This document shows, piece by piece, positions 1-7,916 of a DNA stretch of 64,000 nt (its first letter is position 1; each line of letters opens with the position of its first letter). The DNA comes from SELP01 sp035969385 (GTDB lineage Bacteria > Pseudomonadota > Alphaproteobacteria > Rhodobacterales > Rhodobacteraceae), in the NCBI RefSeq assembly GCF_035969385.1, contig NZ_JAYKKJ010000004.1, forward strand, positions 248,001 to 312,000, written 5' to 3'. A program made the position numbers and the translations under genes. The notes under the pieces were generated by a model. It made no database searches, was not told where the DNA came from, and saw nothing but the letters and a program-made list of their open reading frames with translations.

Positions 1-643
1 TGGCGCGTTGGACGATGGTTTCCTGTTTCGTCACGACACGCAGGTAATGCTCCTCGGACGCGATGTAGCGCAGGTTGTCGACCCGGATGCGGCGATCGCC
101 AATCTCGATCAACCGGGGCCCGGTGGGCGGGTTGGAGAGGGGGGCGGGGGCCTGTTGGCCGTTTGCCGCGTCCGTCTCTTCCTGCAGGCCGGCAATCCCG
201 TAGGTCGACAAAAGAAACCGCATGAACAGCACTTCGACGATCAGGAGCGTGACCAGAAGAAAAGGGAAGGCGGCAAGATGATCGAATTGATAGGTGTCAT
301 CGACCAGTCGGCCCTGCACCCAGAGCATGGCCAGAAAGACAATTGTGAATTCGGCCGACGACAGGAGGGGCAGGTATATCCGTCGAGTAGGACGTTTGAA
401 GGTGAGCATCGACAGGCAGGCAAACGCCAGGAGTTTGAGAAGGATCAGCAGGCCTGCACCGAATTGCCAGATTAGCACTTCGTACAGAAGGGGCATGTGA
501 CCCCTGTAGCCGTGCGGGTTGGTGCCAAAGATCGCGACGGCCACGAGACAGACCAAACCGATTGCGCGCCAGTTGGAAAGCAGGGTCCAAATCTGAACGA
601 AGGACAGCCGGTGCGCCCTGCCAAACATGTCAACCAAACGCAT
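1..643 (-). CDS. Membrane-bound LytTR-family transcriptional regulator (3' end beyond window)
   Basis: Reading the minus strand from an ATG at 643 gives 214 open codons that run off the left edge. The protein has four hydrophobic segments (about residues 27-40, 54-78, 90-109 and 125-146), a short Pro/Ala-rich linker, and then the start of a LytTR DNA-binding domain from about residue 176, including a stretch reading SEEHYLRVVT that is typical of the family. The architecture suggests a membrane-anchored DNA-binding regulator without a receiver domain. The ribosome binding site is weak, so a start at the next ATG (628) is possible. The regulated genes are not visible here. Family assignment is firm; the signal sensed is unknown. 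Confidence 0.8.
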   Translation of the reverse strand, partial: MRLVDMFGRAHRLSFVQIWTLLSNWRAIGLVCLVAVAIFGTNPHGYRGHMPLLYEVLIWQFGAGLLILLKLLAFACLSMLTFKRPTRRIYLPLLSSAEFTIVFLAMLWVQGRLVDDTYQFDHLAAFPFLLVTLLIVEVLFMRFLLSTYGIAGLQEETDAANGQQAPAPLSNPPTGPRLIEIGDRRIRVDNLRYIASEEHYLRVVTKQETIVQRA

Positions 644-1060
644 TTCATGACAAAACAATGGAGAAAAGCCCCGATTTTGATCAGATCGGTTCCTGAGCAT
701 GGGCTGGGGTCCGTTTTCGTTCATCGAGTAGTCTGTAACCGTTTTCCAGTGCATCGAGGTTGAAGAGTACGCCCCTTGGCGCGGTCGCGGAACGGACGAC
801 CGCGCCCCTGTGCCGCTTGCTTGGTGCGTCTGATCAAATCCTTCCCGCCACGCTAGCCGGACGACCGGTTCGGTTCAACAATCGCATCGCTTTGCGGGAC
901 GGTTTTTTCGCAGGATTTGGATCGTTCTGTTCGGGTCCGTCGGAGATGAAATCCGCGTCGTGTCGAAAATCCGAAAATTGCGCCGAACGGCGCTTGACGG
1001 GGGGCGGGCCTGCCCGTAGAAGGCGCCTCACGTTCGGTCGAATGGCCGAAAGACAGATAC
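644..1060. other. Intergenic region, no gene recognised
   Basis: About 417 bases between the divergent LytTR gene and the tRNA genes. Short open frames exist but none has a convincing start, codon bias or recognisable product. The only element seen is a likely stable-RNA promoter at its right end. Confidence 0.5.
994..1022 (+). promoter_or_regulatory. Likely sigma-70-type promoter of the tRNA-Asp genes
   Basis: TTGACG at 994-999 and TAGAAG at 1017-1022 are separated by 17 bases. A GC-rich discriminator follows, as is usual for stable RNA promoters, and the first tRNA begins 38 bases after the -10 element. Confidence 0.45.
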
Positions 1061-1137
1061 GCGGTTGTAGCTCAGTTGGTTAGAGTACCGGCCTGTCACG
1101 CCGGGGGTCGCGGGTTCGAGCCCCGTCAACCGCGCCA
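1061..1137 (+). tRNA. tRNA-Asp (anticodon GUC), copy 1
   Basis: 77 bases folding as a full cloverleaf. The acceptor stem GCGGTTG pairs with CAACCGC, the D-loop region AGCTCAGTTGGTTAGA and T-loop GGTTCGAGCCCC are standard, the anticodon GTC is at 1095-1097, and CCA is encoded at 1135-1137. It is identical to the second copy 30 bases downstream, and the two probably share one transcript. Confidence 0.97.
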
Positions 1138-1167
1138 CTGTCTTTCTTGCCCGACGCAGACGTATGC

Positions 1168-1244
1168 GCGGTTGTAGCTCAGTTGGTTAGAGTACCGGCC
1201 TGTCACGCCGGGGGTCGCGGGTTCGAGCCCCGTCAACCGCGCCA
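1168..1244 (+). tRNA. tRNA-Asp (anticodon GUC), copy 2
   Basis: Identical over all 77 bases to the copy at 1061-1137, with anticodon GTC at 1202-1204 and encoded CCA at 1242-1244. The 30-base spacer between the copies is not conserved tRNA sequence, so this is a tandem gene duplication held identical, most likely by gene conversion. Confidence 0.97.
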
Positions 1245-1350
1245 CTTTCCCCTCTTGCTGGACGATGAAAGACCAGAACACCTCTGCTTGGTCTCGGGCT
1301 TGTTATATTTGCAAAATGACATATGTAGGGACTGCCGATAGGAGGGTCCC

Positions 1351-1578
1351 GTGCAGTTTCTTGATCAAATCCCGTGGAATATCGTCATCATCGCCGCCCT
1401 GACGCTTGGGCTGGCGCCGTTCTTTCCGGAACCGCATATCTGGGAGAAGCTGAAGATGCTGGTGGCCGGAACGTTGTCGCGCCCGGTCGATATCTTTGAC
1501 CTGCTGATGCATGGCGCACCGTGGCTTTTGTTGATTGCCAAGGGGCTGCGAGAAGTGTTGCGCGGTCAGGGGGCCTGA
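1351..1578 (+). CDS. Small two-helix membrane protein, function unknown
   Basis: 75 aa starting with GTG at 1351, chosen because a strong ribosome binding site (AGGAGGG, 1340-1346) lies 4 bases upstream. There are two hydrophobic segments, about residues 9-24 (after the opening MQFLDQIPW) and 54-65, joined by a loop with Pro and charged residues. Proteins of this size and pattern recur in Rhodobacteraceae genomes, often under a vague RND-transporter label, but nothing here shows transport activity. It stands alone between the tRNA genes and the convergent peptidase region. Confidence 0.7.
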   Translation: MQFLDQIPWNIVIIAALTLGLAPFFPEPHIWEKLKMLVAGTLSRPVDIFDLLMHGAPWLLLIAKGLREVLRGQGA

Positions 1579-1604
1579 CCGCGCAGTTCATTTGCCGGTG
1601 ACGA

Positions 1605-1655
1605 TTAGCGCGACAGGGCGTCCAGCACTCGCGCCCAGCTGCGGATACCCTTGTG
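1605..1655 (-). pseudogene. Decayed C-terminal tail of a second M20 dipeptidase gene
   Basis: Read on the minus strand this gives HKGIRSWARVLDALSR and a TAA stop, the same 16 residues and stop as the end of the intact peptidase gene at 1748-1798. The DNA differs at eight codons and every difference is synonymous (for example AAG/AAA, GGT/GGC, CTG/CTC). No upstream part of a second gene is present. It is best read as the leftover tail of a diverged homologue, for instance from replacement of the gene by recombination. Confidence 0.75.
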
Positions 1656-1658
1656 GAG

Positions 1659-1738
1659 TGACCCACGTCCCGGAAACGCTCCGGTGGAGCGTTTCAGCGG
1701 GTCACGGGCGGAGCCCGACAGAGTTTCCACCGTCGGGC
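1659..1738. repeat. Cluster of inverted repeats between the two peptidase gene tails
   Basis: Three symmetrical elements lie in 80 bases. GAAACGCTCC / GGAGCGTTTC is a perfect 10-bp stem with a 3-base loop (1673-1695), nested inside GTGACCC...GGGTCAC. CCCGAC...GTCGGG encloses CAGAGTTTCCAC. That 12-mer (1719-1730) is the exact inverted copy of 1796-1807 inside the intact peptidase gene. Parts may act as a terminator for the genes converging here. Confidence 0.6.
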
Positions 1739-1747
1739 GATTTCTGC

Positions 1748-3124
1748 TTAGCGCGACAGCGCGTCGAGGACCCGAGCCCAGCTGCGTATGCCTTTGTGGA
1801 AACTCTGCACATCGTATTTTTCGTTCGGGCTGTGGATGGCGTCGTCGTCATTGGCGAAGCCGATCAGCATCGCGTCCATTCCGAGGATCGTCTTGAAGTA
1901 GCCGGCGATCGGGATCGAGCCGCCCATGCCGACCAGCACCGCCTCGCGGTTCCATTCGTCCGACAGGGCCTGCCGGGCCAGTTCAAACTCGGGCCGGTCG
2001 GTGTTCATGACCGAGGCGGGCGCCCCTTCCAGATCGTTGTCCCAGGTCACGCGGGCATCAGGCGATAGCCGGTCCTCGACATGTTTGCGGACCTTGATCC
2101 GCAGGTCGTCGGGGTCCATGTCGCCCACAAGGCGGCAGGTGATTTTGCAATGGGCCTCTGCCGGGATCACGGTCTTCGACCCGGCCCCCTGATAGCCGCC
2201 CCAGAGCCCGTTCACCTCGAGCGTGGGGCGCGACCATTGCTGTTCCAGCGTTGAGTAGCCCGCCTCGCCATGGGGGCGGCTGTAGCCGACTGAGCTGAGA
2301 TAGGTTGCTTCGTCAAAGCCCGAATTTTCCCACTGGCGCAGGATCTCGGCCGGGACCTCGTGAACGCCGTCATAGAACCCGTCGACCGCAACCCGGCCGG
2401 TGTCATCGTGGAAGGACGCGACGATCCGGGCGATTTCCTTCAGCGGGTTCAGGCCGGGGCCGCCGTAATGGCCCGAATGCAGGTCGATCCGGGGGCCGTG
2501 GATTGTGAATTCGTCCTTCAGCATCCCCCGCAGTTGCGAGGCGATGGAGGGCACGCCGGGCGAGACCATGGAAGTGTCGCAGATCAGGGCGATATCACTG
2601 GTCAGCTCTGCAGCGTTGTCCTTCATGAAGGGGATGAGCGAGGGCGAGCCCGATTCTTCCTCGCCTTCAAAGAAGAAGGTGATGGAGCAGGGCAGGGTGC
2701 CATTCACGGCGGTCCAGGCGCGGCAGGCTTCGACGAAGGTCATCAACTGGCCCTTGTCATCGGACGATCCGCGCCCCCGGATGACCTTGCCGTTCGGGGT
2801 GTCCTCGATCCGGGGATCGAAGGGCGGGGTCTTCCACAGGTTCAGCGGGTCCACCGGCTGCACGTCATAATGGCCGTAGAACAGAAGATGTGGCCCGTCG
2901 CCCCGGACGTGGCCCACCACCATCGGGTGGCCGGGCGTGGCACGCTTTTGCGCATCGACGCCCATGGATTGCAGGTCGGCCACCAACCAATCGGCGGCCT
3001 TGTCGCACTCTGCCTTAAAGGCGGGGTCGGTTGAAATGGATTCGATCCGCAGAAGGGTCATCAACCGGTCGATGGCGGCGTCCAGATCGGTGTCGATACG
3101 CGACAATACCTGATCGAGGCTCAT
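1748..3124 (-). CDS. M20-family metallo-dipeptidase
   Basis: 458 aa from the ATG at 3124 (MSLDQVLSRID). This is a cytosolic dinuclear zinc dipeptidase of the M20/CNDP type. Visible motifs are GHYDVQP near residue 84 with the first metal-binding His and Asp, RGSSDDKG near 118 with the bridging Asp, EGEEESGS near 150 with the catalytic and metal-binding Glu residues, a dimerisation lid domain in the middle, and the C-terminal AIHSPNE with the last metal His. The frame stays open far upstream across hemA, but that extension is antisense to a real gene and is discarded. The gene is transcribed divergently from hemA. A synonymous-diverged copy of its last codons lies just downstream. Confidence 0.93.
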   Translation of the reverse strand: MSLDQVLSRIDTDLDAAIDRLMTLLRIESISTDPAFKAECDKAADWLVADLQSMGVDAQKRATPGHPMVVGHVRGDGPHLLFYGHYDVQPVDPLNLWKTPPFDPRIEDTPNGKVIRGRGSSDDKGQLMTFVEACRAWTAVNGTLPCSITFFFEGEEESGSPSLIPFMKDNAAELTSDIALICDTSMVSPGVPSIASQLRGMLKDEFTIHGPRIDLHSGHYGGPGLNPLKEIARIVASFHDDTGRVAVDGFYDGVHEVPAEILRQWENSGFDEATYLSSVGYSRPHGEAGYSTLEQQWSRPTLEVNGLWGGYQGAGSKTVIPAEAHCKITCRLVGDMDPDDLRIKVRKHVEDRLSPDARVTWDNDLEGAPASVMNTDRPEFELARQALSDEWNREAVLVGMGGSIPIAGYFKTILGMDAMLIGFANDDDAIHSPNEKYDVQSFHKGIRSWARVLDALSR

Positions 3125-3234
3125 GTCAGGGGCTCCGTGTTTGTTTGAATTTGGGCGCAGGTTACGCCCCTTGTGGCCACTGTCCATGGCAAACCCTGTG
3201 CGAATATGCGGAAGGGGCGGCAAATTGTAGCGTA

Positions 3235-3263
3235 TTGCGACAGGGGGCATGGGGTTATATGAC
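3235..3263 (+). promoter_or_regulatory. Candidate promoter of hemA
   Basis: TTGCGA (3235-3240) and TATGAC (3258-3263) with a 17-base spacer, 54 bases before the hemA start, in the divergent region shared with the dipeptidase gene. The match to the consensus is moderate. Confidence 0.35.
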
Positions 3264-3316
3264 CCTTGAAATACCTTTGGCCCCTCGCGCCAAAGAGGCT
3301 GCTGCAAGGACGACCC

Positions 3317-4540
3317 ATGGACTACAACGCCCAGCTTGACGCCGCGCTGGACCGGCTGCATTCGGAAGGCCGCTATCGCACGTTCATTGATATCGAGCGG
3401 AAACGCGGGCATTTCCCCCATGCGGTCTGGAACAAACCTGACGGGTCCAAGCAGGATATCACCGTCTGGTGTGGCAACGATTACCTTGGCATGGGCCAGC
3501 ACCCGGCGGTCCTGTCGGCCATGGCAGAGGCGCTGGACGCAACCGGCGCCGGGTCGGGCGGCACCCGGAATATCTCCGGCACCACCGTCTATCACAAGCG
3601 GCTTGAGGCAGAGCTTGCCGACCTTCACCAGAAGGAAGCGGCGCTGCTGTTCACCTCGGCCTATATCGCCAATGACGCGACGCTGAGCACCCTTCCCAAG
3701 CTGTTTCCGGGGCTGATCATCTATTCCGATGAACTGAACCACGCCTCGATGATCGAAGGCATCCGCCGCAATGGCGGGGCCAAGCGCATCTTCAAGCATA
3801 ACGATTTGGCCGACCTCCGCGCCAAGCTGGAAGCCGACGATCCGGCCGCGCCCAAGCTGATCGCCTTTGAAAGCGTCTATTCGATGGATGGCGATTTCGG
3901 CCCGATCGAGGCGCTGTGCGATCTGGCCGACGAATTCGGCGCGCTGACCTATCTGGACGAGGTGCACGCGGTCGGCATGTATGGCCCGCGCGGCGGTGGC
4001 GTTGCCGAACGCGATGGTCTTCTGGACCGGATCGACATCATCAACGGCACGCTGGGCAAGGCCTTTGGTGTGCACGGCGGCTATATCGCGGCGAGCGCGA
4101 AAATGTGTGACGCGGTGCGGTCTTACGCGCCGGGCTTCATCTTCACAACCTCGCTTCCGCCGGTTGTGGCGGCGGGGGCGGCGGCGTCGATCCGGGTTCT
4201 GAAGGAAGACCAGTCCATCCGGGACCGGCACCAAGAGGCGGCAGCGGTTCTGAAGCTGCGGTTGAAGGGCCTTGGCCTGCCGATCATCGACCACGGCAGC
4301 CATATCGTTCCGGTGATCGTCGGCGATCCAGTGCACACCAAGAAGCTGTCCGACATGCTGCTGGATCAGTTCGGCATCTACGTTCAGCCGATCAATTTCC
4401 CGACCGTCCCGCGCGGGACAGAGCGGCTGCGCTTCACCCCCTCGCCGGTCCACGGGCCGGGCGAGATCGACAAGCTGGTCAAGGCCATGGACGCCCTTTG
4501 GTCCCATTGTGCGCTGAATCGCGCCGAAATGGCGGGCTGA
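3317..4540 (+). CDS. hemA: 5-aminolevulinate synthase
   Basis: 407 aa starting at the ATG at 3317, preceded by AAGGA; the upstream in-frame ATG at 3266 has no such site. The enzyme condenses glycine and succinyl-CoA to 5-aminolevulinate, the first step of heme and tetrapyrrole synthesis by the Shemin route found in alphaproteobacteria and mitochondria. It is a fold-type I PLP enzyme: the glycine-rich GAGSGGTRNISG is at residues 77-88, DEVHAVGMYG at 214-223 holds the PLP-ring Asp, and GTLGKAFG places the Schiff-base lysine at residue 248, the position known for the Rhodobacter capsulatus enzyme. Some relatives carry a second paralogue (hemT), which is not seen here. Confidence 0.97.
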   Translation: MDYNAQLDAALDRLHSEGRYRTFIDIERKRGHFPHAVWNKPDGSKQDITVWCGNDYLGMGQHPAVLSAMAEALDATGAGSGGTRNISGTTVYHKRLEAELADLHQKEAALLFTSAYIANDATLSTLPKLFPGLIIYSDELNHASMIEGIRRNGGAKRIFKHNDLADLRAKLEADDPAAPKLIAFESVYSMDGDFGPIEALCDLADEFGALTYLDEVHAVGMYGPRGGGVAERDGLLDRIDIINGTLGKAFGVHGGYIAASAKMCDAVRSYAPGFIFTTSLPPVVAAGAAASIRVLKEDQSIRDRHQEAAAVLKLRLKGLGLPIIDHGSHIVPVIVGDPVHTKKLSDMLLDQFGIYVQPINFPTVPRGTERLRFTPSPVHGPGEIDKLVKAMDALWSHCALNRAEMAG

Positions 4541-4656
4541 GATTTTTCCACGGGTGCGCCCGGTTTTGGTGTATGCTAGGCGCAATTAAAGCGCTTGGGA
4601 GAACTCGAATCGATTCCCATGACGCGGGGGCAAATTGGGCAGTTTGGGACAGCCGG

Positions 4657-5835
4657 ATGATTTTGAAGGGCTTCAAGCGCAAGCAAGCCGTCGAGGAAGT
4701 TGAACCCAAAGGGTTCGATGCCTACGAGCTGCGTCTTGGGGACCTGATGCGCGGTGAACGGGCCACGATGGGCAAAAGCCTTCTGGACGTTCAACGCGAG
4801 CTGAAGATCAAGGCCGCCTACATCGCAGCGATCGAAAACGCCGACCCGTCGGCCTTTGATACCCCCGGGTTCATCGCGGGTTATGTGCGGTCTTACGCCC
4901 GCTATCTGGGCATGGATCCGGATCAGGCCTTTGCGACCTTCTGCAAGGAAAGCGGATTTTCCACCGCGCATGGCATGTCGGCGGCGGCCTCGTCGGTTCG
5001 GCCGACGCGCGAAGAACGGCTGGGAAACCGCGGTGACGCGGATATTTTCGCGACCCCCGCCACGCCCTTTGCCCCCGGCAAGGACGCCTTTCTGTCCCAT
5101 GTGGAACCCGGCGCAGTCGGGTCCGTTCTCGTGCTGGTCCTGCTGATCGGCGGGCTGGGCTTCGGCGCCTGGACCGTGTTGCAGGAAGTGCAGAAGGTTC
5201 AGTTCGCCCCGGTGGAACAGGCCCCCGTGGTGGTGGCCGATGTGGACCCGCTGGCCGGTGGCGCGGGGGCTGGCGACGCGGTCGCCGTCTTTACCCCGCC
5301 CTCGACCGAGGCGCTGGATCGGCTGTACCGTCCGCAGGCGCTGGACGTGCCGGTTCTGGTCAGCCGCGATGGTCCGATCTCGACCCTAGATCCGGCCTCG
5401 ATCGGCAGTTTCGCCCCCGAGGCGGCCGAGTTCGCTACCGATCTGGCCGCCGCGCCCGCGGATGTGACCGAAGGCAGCCCGGTGCGCGTGACCGACGGGC
5501 CGGTCCCCGAGGTGCAGATCGTCGCCGTCCGCCCGGCCTGGGTCCGGGTCCGGTCCGCCGATGGCACCGTGATCTACGAAGGGATCATGGAGGCCGGCGC
5601 CACCTATGATCTTGCCCAGACCGAGGAACCCGCGACCCTGCGCGTCGGCGAATCCGGGGCGATCTATTTCGCGGTCAACGGGGTCCACTACGGCCCCGCC
5701 GGGGACACTGGCACGATCACCTCGAACCTGGCGCTGTCGGTCGACAATCTGACCACGTCCTACCAGGTGGCGGACCTGAGCGGCGACGCCGACCTTGCCG
5801 CCGTGGTCAATGTGGCCGAAGTCACTACCGACTGA
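4657..5835 (+). CDS. RodZ-like protein: HTH domain, one membrane span, DUF4115
   Basis: 392 aa from ATG 4657. It has a Cro/C1-type HTH_25 domain at about residues 26-86 (GERATMGKSLLDVQRELKI, YIAAIENADPSAFDTPGFIAGYVRSYARYL), a linker, one transmembrane helix at about 153-175, and a long periplasmic part ending in a DUF4115 beta domain (about 300-370). This is the layout of RodZ, which links MreB to the wall-elongation machinery, though sequence outside the HTH is lineage specific. An in-frame ATG at 4573 would add 28 residues without family-like sequence, so the later start is preferred. It lies between hemA and ispG, as RodZ-like genes often lie just upstream of ispG. Confidence 0.83.
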   Translation: MILKGFKRKQAVEEVEPKGFDAYELRLGDLMRGERATMGKSLLDVQRELKIKAAYIAAIENADPSAFDTPGFIAGYVRSYARYLGMDPDQAFATFCKESGFSTAHGMSAAASSVRPTREERLGNRGDADIFATPATPFAPGKDAFLSHVEPGAVGSVLVLVLLIGGLGFGAWTVLQEVQKVQFAPVEQAPVVVADVDPLAGGAGAGDAVAVFTPPSTEALDRLYRPQALDVPVLVSRDGPISTLDPASIGSFAPEAAEFATDLAAAPADVTEGSPVRVTDGPVPEVQIVAVRPAWVRVRSADGTVIYEGIMEAGATYDLAQTEEPATLRVGESGAIYFAVNGVHYGPAGDTGTITSNLALSVDNLTTSYQVADLSGDADLAAVVNVAEVTTD

Positions 5836-5927
5836 TCCCTGACAATCCGCGCCCGCGCCTGTTGCCCTTGGCCACGGGGCGGCTTACCTATGCGCGGACA
5901 GTTTCGGCCACCATTCAGGACGCCCCG

Positions 5928-7052
5928 ATGACCCATAACCCCGTCCGCCCCTGGCGCAACATCGACCGCCGCAAAAGCCGCCAGATCATGGTCGGCAACG
6001 TGCCGGTCGGGGGGGATGCGCCGATTTCCGTGCAGACGATGACCAACACGCTGACCACGGATGTAAAGGCGACCATCGCGCAGGTGCAGGCGGCGGCCGA
6101 GGCCGGGGCGGATATCGTGCGTGTTTCGGTTCCTGACGAAGCATCGTCCAAGGCATTGAAAGAGATCGTCGCGGAAAGCCCGGTGCCGATCGTGGCGGAT
6201 ATCCATTTCCATTATCGCCGGGGGATCGAGGCGGCAGAGGCGGGCGCGGCCTGCCTGCGGATCAACCCCGGCAATATTGGCAGCCCGGACCGCGTGCGCG
6301 AGGTGATCAAGGCCGCCCGCGACCACAACTGTTCGATCCGGATCGGGGTGAACGCAGGCAGTCTGGAAAAGCACCTTCTGGACAAATACGGCGAACCCTG
6401 TCCAGCGGCCATGGTCGAAAGCGGGCTGGACCACATCAGGATCCTGCAGGACAACGATTTTCACGAATTCAAGATCAGTGTGAAGGCGTCTGACGTCTTC
6501 CTTGCCGCCGCCGCCTATCAGGAACTGGCCGAGGCGACGGACGCCCCCATCCACCTTGGGATTACCGAGGCCGGGGGGCTGATGACAGGCACCATCAAGT
6601 CGGCCATCGGTCTGGGCAACCTGTTGTGGATGGGGATCGGTGACACGATCCGCGTCAGCCTCTCCGCCGATCCGGTCGAAGAGGTGAAGGTCGGCTATGA
6701 GATACTGAAATCGCTGGGTCTGCGGCACCGGGGGGTGAATATCATTTCCTGCCCCTCTTGTGCCCGTCAGGGGTTCGACGTGATCAAGACGGTCGAGGCG
6801 CTGGAAGACCGGCTGGCCCATATCAAGACCCCGATGAGCCTGTCGATCATCGGCTGCGTCGTGAATGGGCCCGGAGAGGCACTGATGACCGACGTGGGCT
6901 TTACCGGTGGCGGGGCAGGGTCGGGCATGGTCTATCTGGCGGGCAAGCAAAGCCACAAGATGTCCAACGACCGGATGATCGACCACATCGTCGAAGAGGT
7001 CGAAAAGAAGGCCGCCGAGCTGGAGGCCGCCGCGAGTTCCGAGGCGAAATGA
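5928..7052 (+). CDS. ispG: 4-hydroxy-3-methylbut-2-enyl-diphosphate synthase
   Basis: 374 aa from the ATG at 5928 (MTHNPVRPWRN), with AGGA 9 bases upstream. It carries out the reductive ring opening of MEcPP to HMBPP in the non-mevalonate isoprenoid pathway, using a [4Fe-4S] cluster in the cytosol. The TIM-barrel part contains ADIHFHYRRGIEAAEAG and RINPGNIG. The C-terminal cluster-binding part has the cysteines of ISCPSCARQGFD and IGCVVNGPGEA, plus the conserved Glu. The length is that of the short bacterial form. The stop codon overlaps the start of the next gene (ATGA). Confidence 0.97.
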   Translation: MTHNPVRPWRNIDRRKSRQIMVGNVPVGGDAPISVQTMTNTLTTDVKATIAQVQAAAEAGADIVRVSVPDEASSKALKEIVAESPVPIVADIHFHYRRGIEAAEAGAACLRINPGNIGSPDRVREVIKAARDHNCSIRIGVNAGSLEKHLLDKYGEPCPAAMVESGLDHIRILQDNDFHEFKISVKASDVFLAAAAYQELAEATDAPIHLGITEAGGLMTGTIKSAIGLGNLLWMGIGDTIRVSLSADPVEEVKVGYEILKSLGLRHRGVNIISCPSCARQGFDVIKTVEALEDRLAHIKTPMSLSIIGCVVNGPGEALMTDVGFTGGGAGSGMVYLAGKQSHKMSNDRMIDHIVEEVEKKAAELEAAASSEAK

Positions 7053-7744
7053 GTGGTTTGATCGATCAGCTTGAAACCCTCATCGCGATGCACCGGGAAC
7101 GGGGACGCCCGATCGCGAAATATGCCAAGCGAAAGCGCCCCGACCCACGCCGGAGGGCGATGATCGAGTCCCTTGCGGATTGGGTGCCGGAGGACCTTTT
7201 CTTGCTCTACGAACGGTATGATGGTGCCGAACCGCCCCAGACCATGTGGCAGGGACTGGGTAATTTCTTTGGTCCGTTCTTTTGGCCGTCAGCAGAGGCT
7301 GTCGTGCAAAAAACCGACTTTTGCCGCACAAGATCACCGTTCCCGATGACAAGAGAAATTCCATTTACTCGCAAAGTGGGCCTGCCGTTCTTGGACATCA
7401 CTATCTTGGATGGTGGCTATGTTTTGAATGTAAATCATTCTCCAAGTAGCGATGTTCGCTATCCAGCATTCGATACTCTTGGCTCAATGATCGAAACCTA
7501 CATCGCGGCCCTGAATGCGGGTGTCTGGAGCTTCGCGGAAGACGGATCGAGCCGGATCGACAAGGCGGAATTCGCGGATCTGGTCACGCAGTTCAACCGC
7601 CATTGCGACTTTTGGGCGTTGGATCGGGATGGGAAGGCGGATTTCGATAGGCCGGCCTATGAACGCGGCGAGCGCCGACCGAGGCTGGACCCAGTTTCCG
7701 GCCAAGACCTGTTGGCGGCATCGGGTTTTGACCTCAGGGCATAG
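7049..7744 (+). CDS. SMI1/KNR4 (SUKH)-like protein
   Basis: 231 aa starting at the ATG that overlaps the ispG stop by four bases, so translation is probably coupled. The segment WVPEDLFLLYERYDGAEPPQ near residue 48 followed by a Trp/Gly/Phe-rich stretch resembles the start of a SUKH domain, a fold common among immunity proteins and also in housekeeping scaffolds. The middle third (about 7260-7490) is clearly richer in A+T than its neighbours, which hints at transfer or relaxed codon use. No toxin gene lies next to it, so an immunity role is unproven. Confidence 0.6.
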   Translation: MSGLIDQLETLIAMHRERGRPIAKYAKRKRPDPRRRAMIESLADWVPEDLFLLYERYDGAEPPQTMWQGLGNFFGPFFWPSAEAVVQKTDFCRTRSPFPMTREIPFTRKVGLPFLDITILDGGYVLNVNHSPSSDVRYPAFDTLGSMIETYIAALNAGVWSFAEDGSSRIDKAEFADLVTQFNRHCDFWALDRDGKADFDRPAYERGERRPRLDPVSGQDLLAASGFDLRA

Positions 7745-7867
7745 CGCCGCAGCTGTTGGACATTTGTGCCTAACCTTCTTCCCCAGAACGGTCAAACCGA
7801 AGGGCGTCCTAGAAATCGGCGACGGGGCGCAATTCCAGTTCAACTACTGATCGGTCACTTAAAGACA

Positions 7868-7895
7868 AAAAGGGCGGGCCGAGGCCCGCCTTTCT
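7868..7895. terminator. Rho-independent terminator for the DsbA-like gene
   Basis: GGCGGGC (7873-7879) pairs with GCCCGCC (7884-7890) around a 4-base loop. Read on the minus strand, the stem is followed by CTTTTTGTCTTT, a good U-tract. The plus-strand side carries only TTTCT, so it may act weakly in both directions. Confidence 0.75.
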
Positions 7896-7916
7896 GCGTT
7901 TCAGGGCATCGGATGG

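Noticed and set aside
1061..1244. The repeated tRNA block as a mobile-element attachment site
   Set aside because: Both copies are complete, functional tRNA-Asp genes and no integrase or element lies beside them.
3125..4585. Upstream extension of the M20 peptidase frame to 945 aa
   Set aside because: It runs antisense through hemA and lacks peptidase-like residues; the real start is the ATG at 3124.
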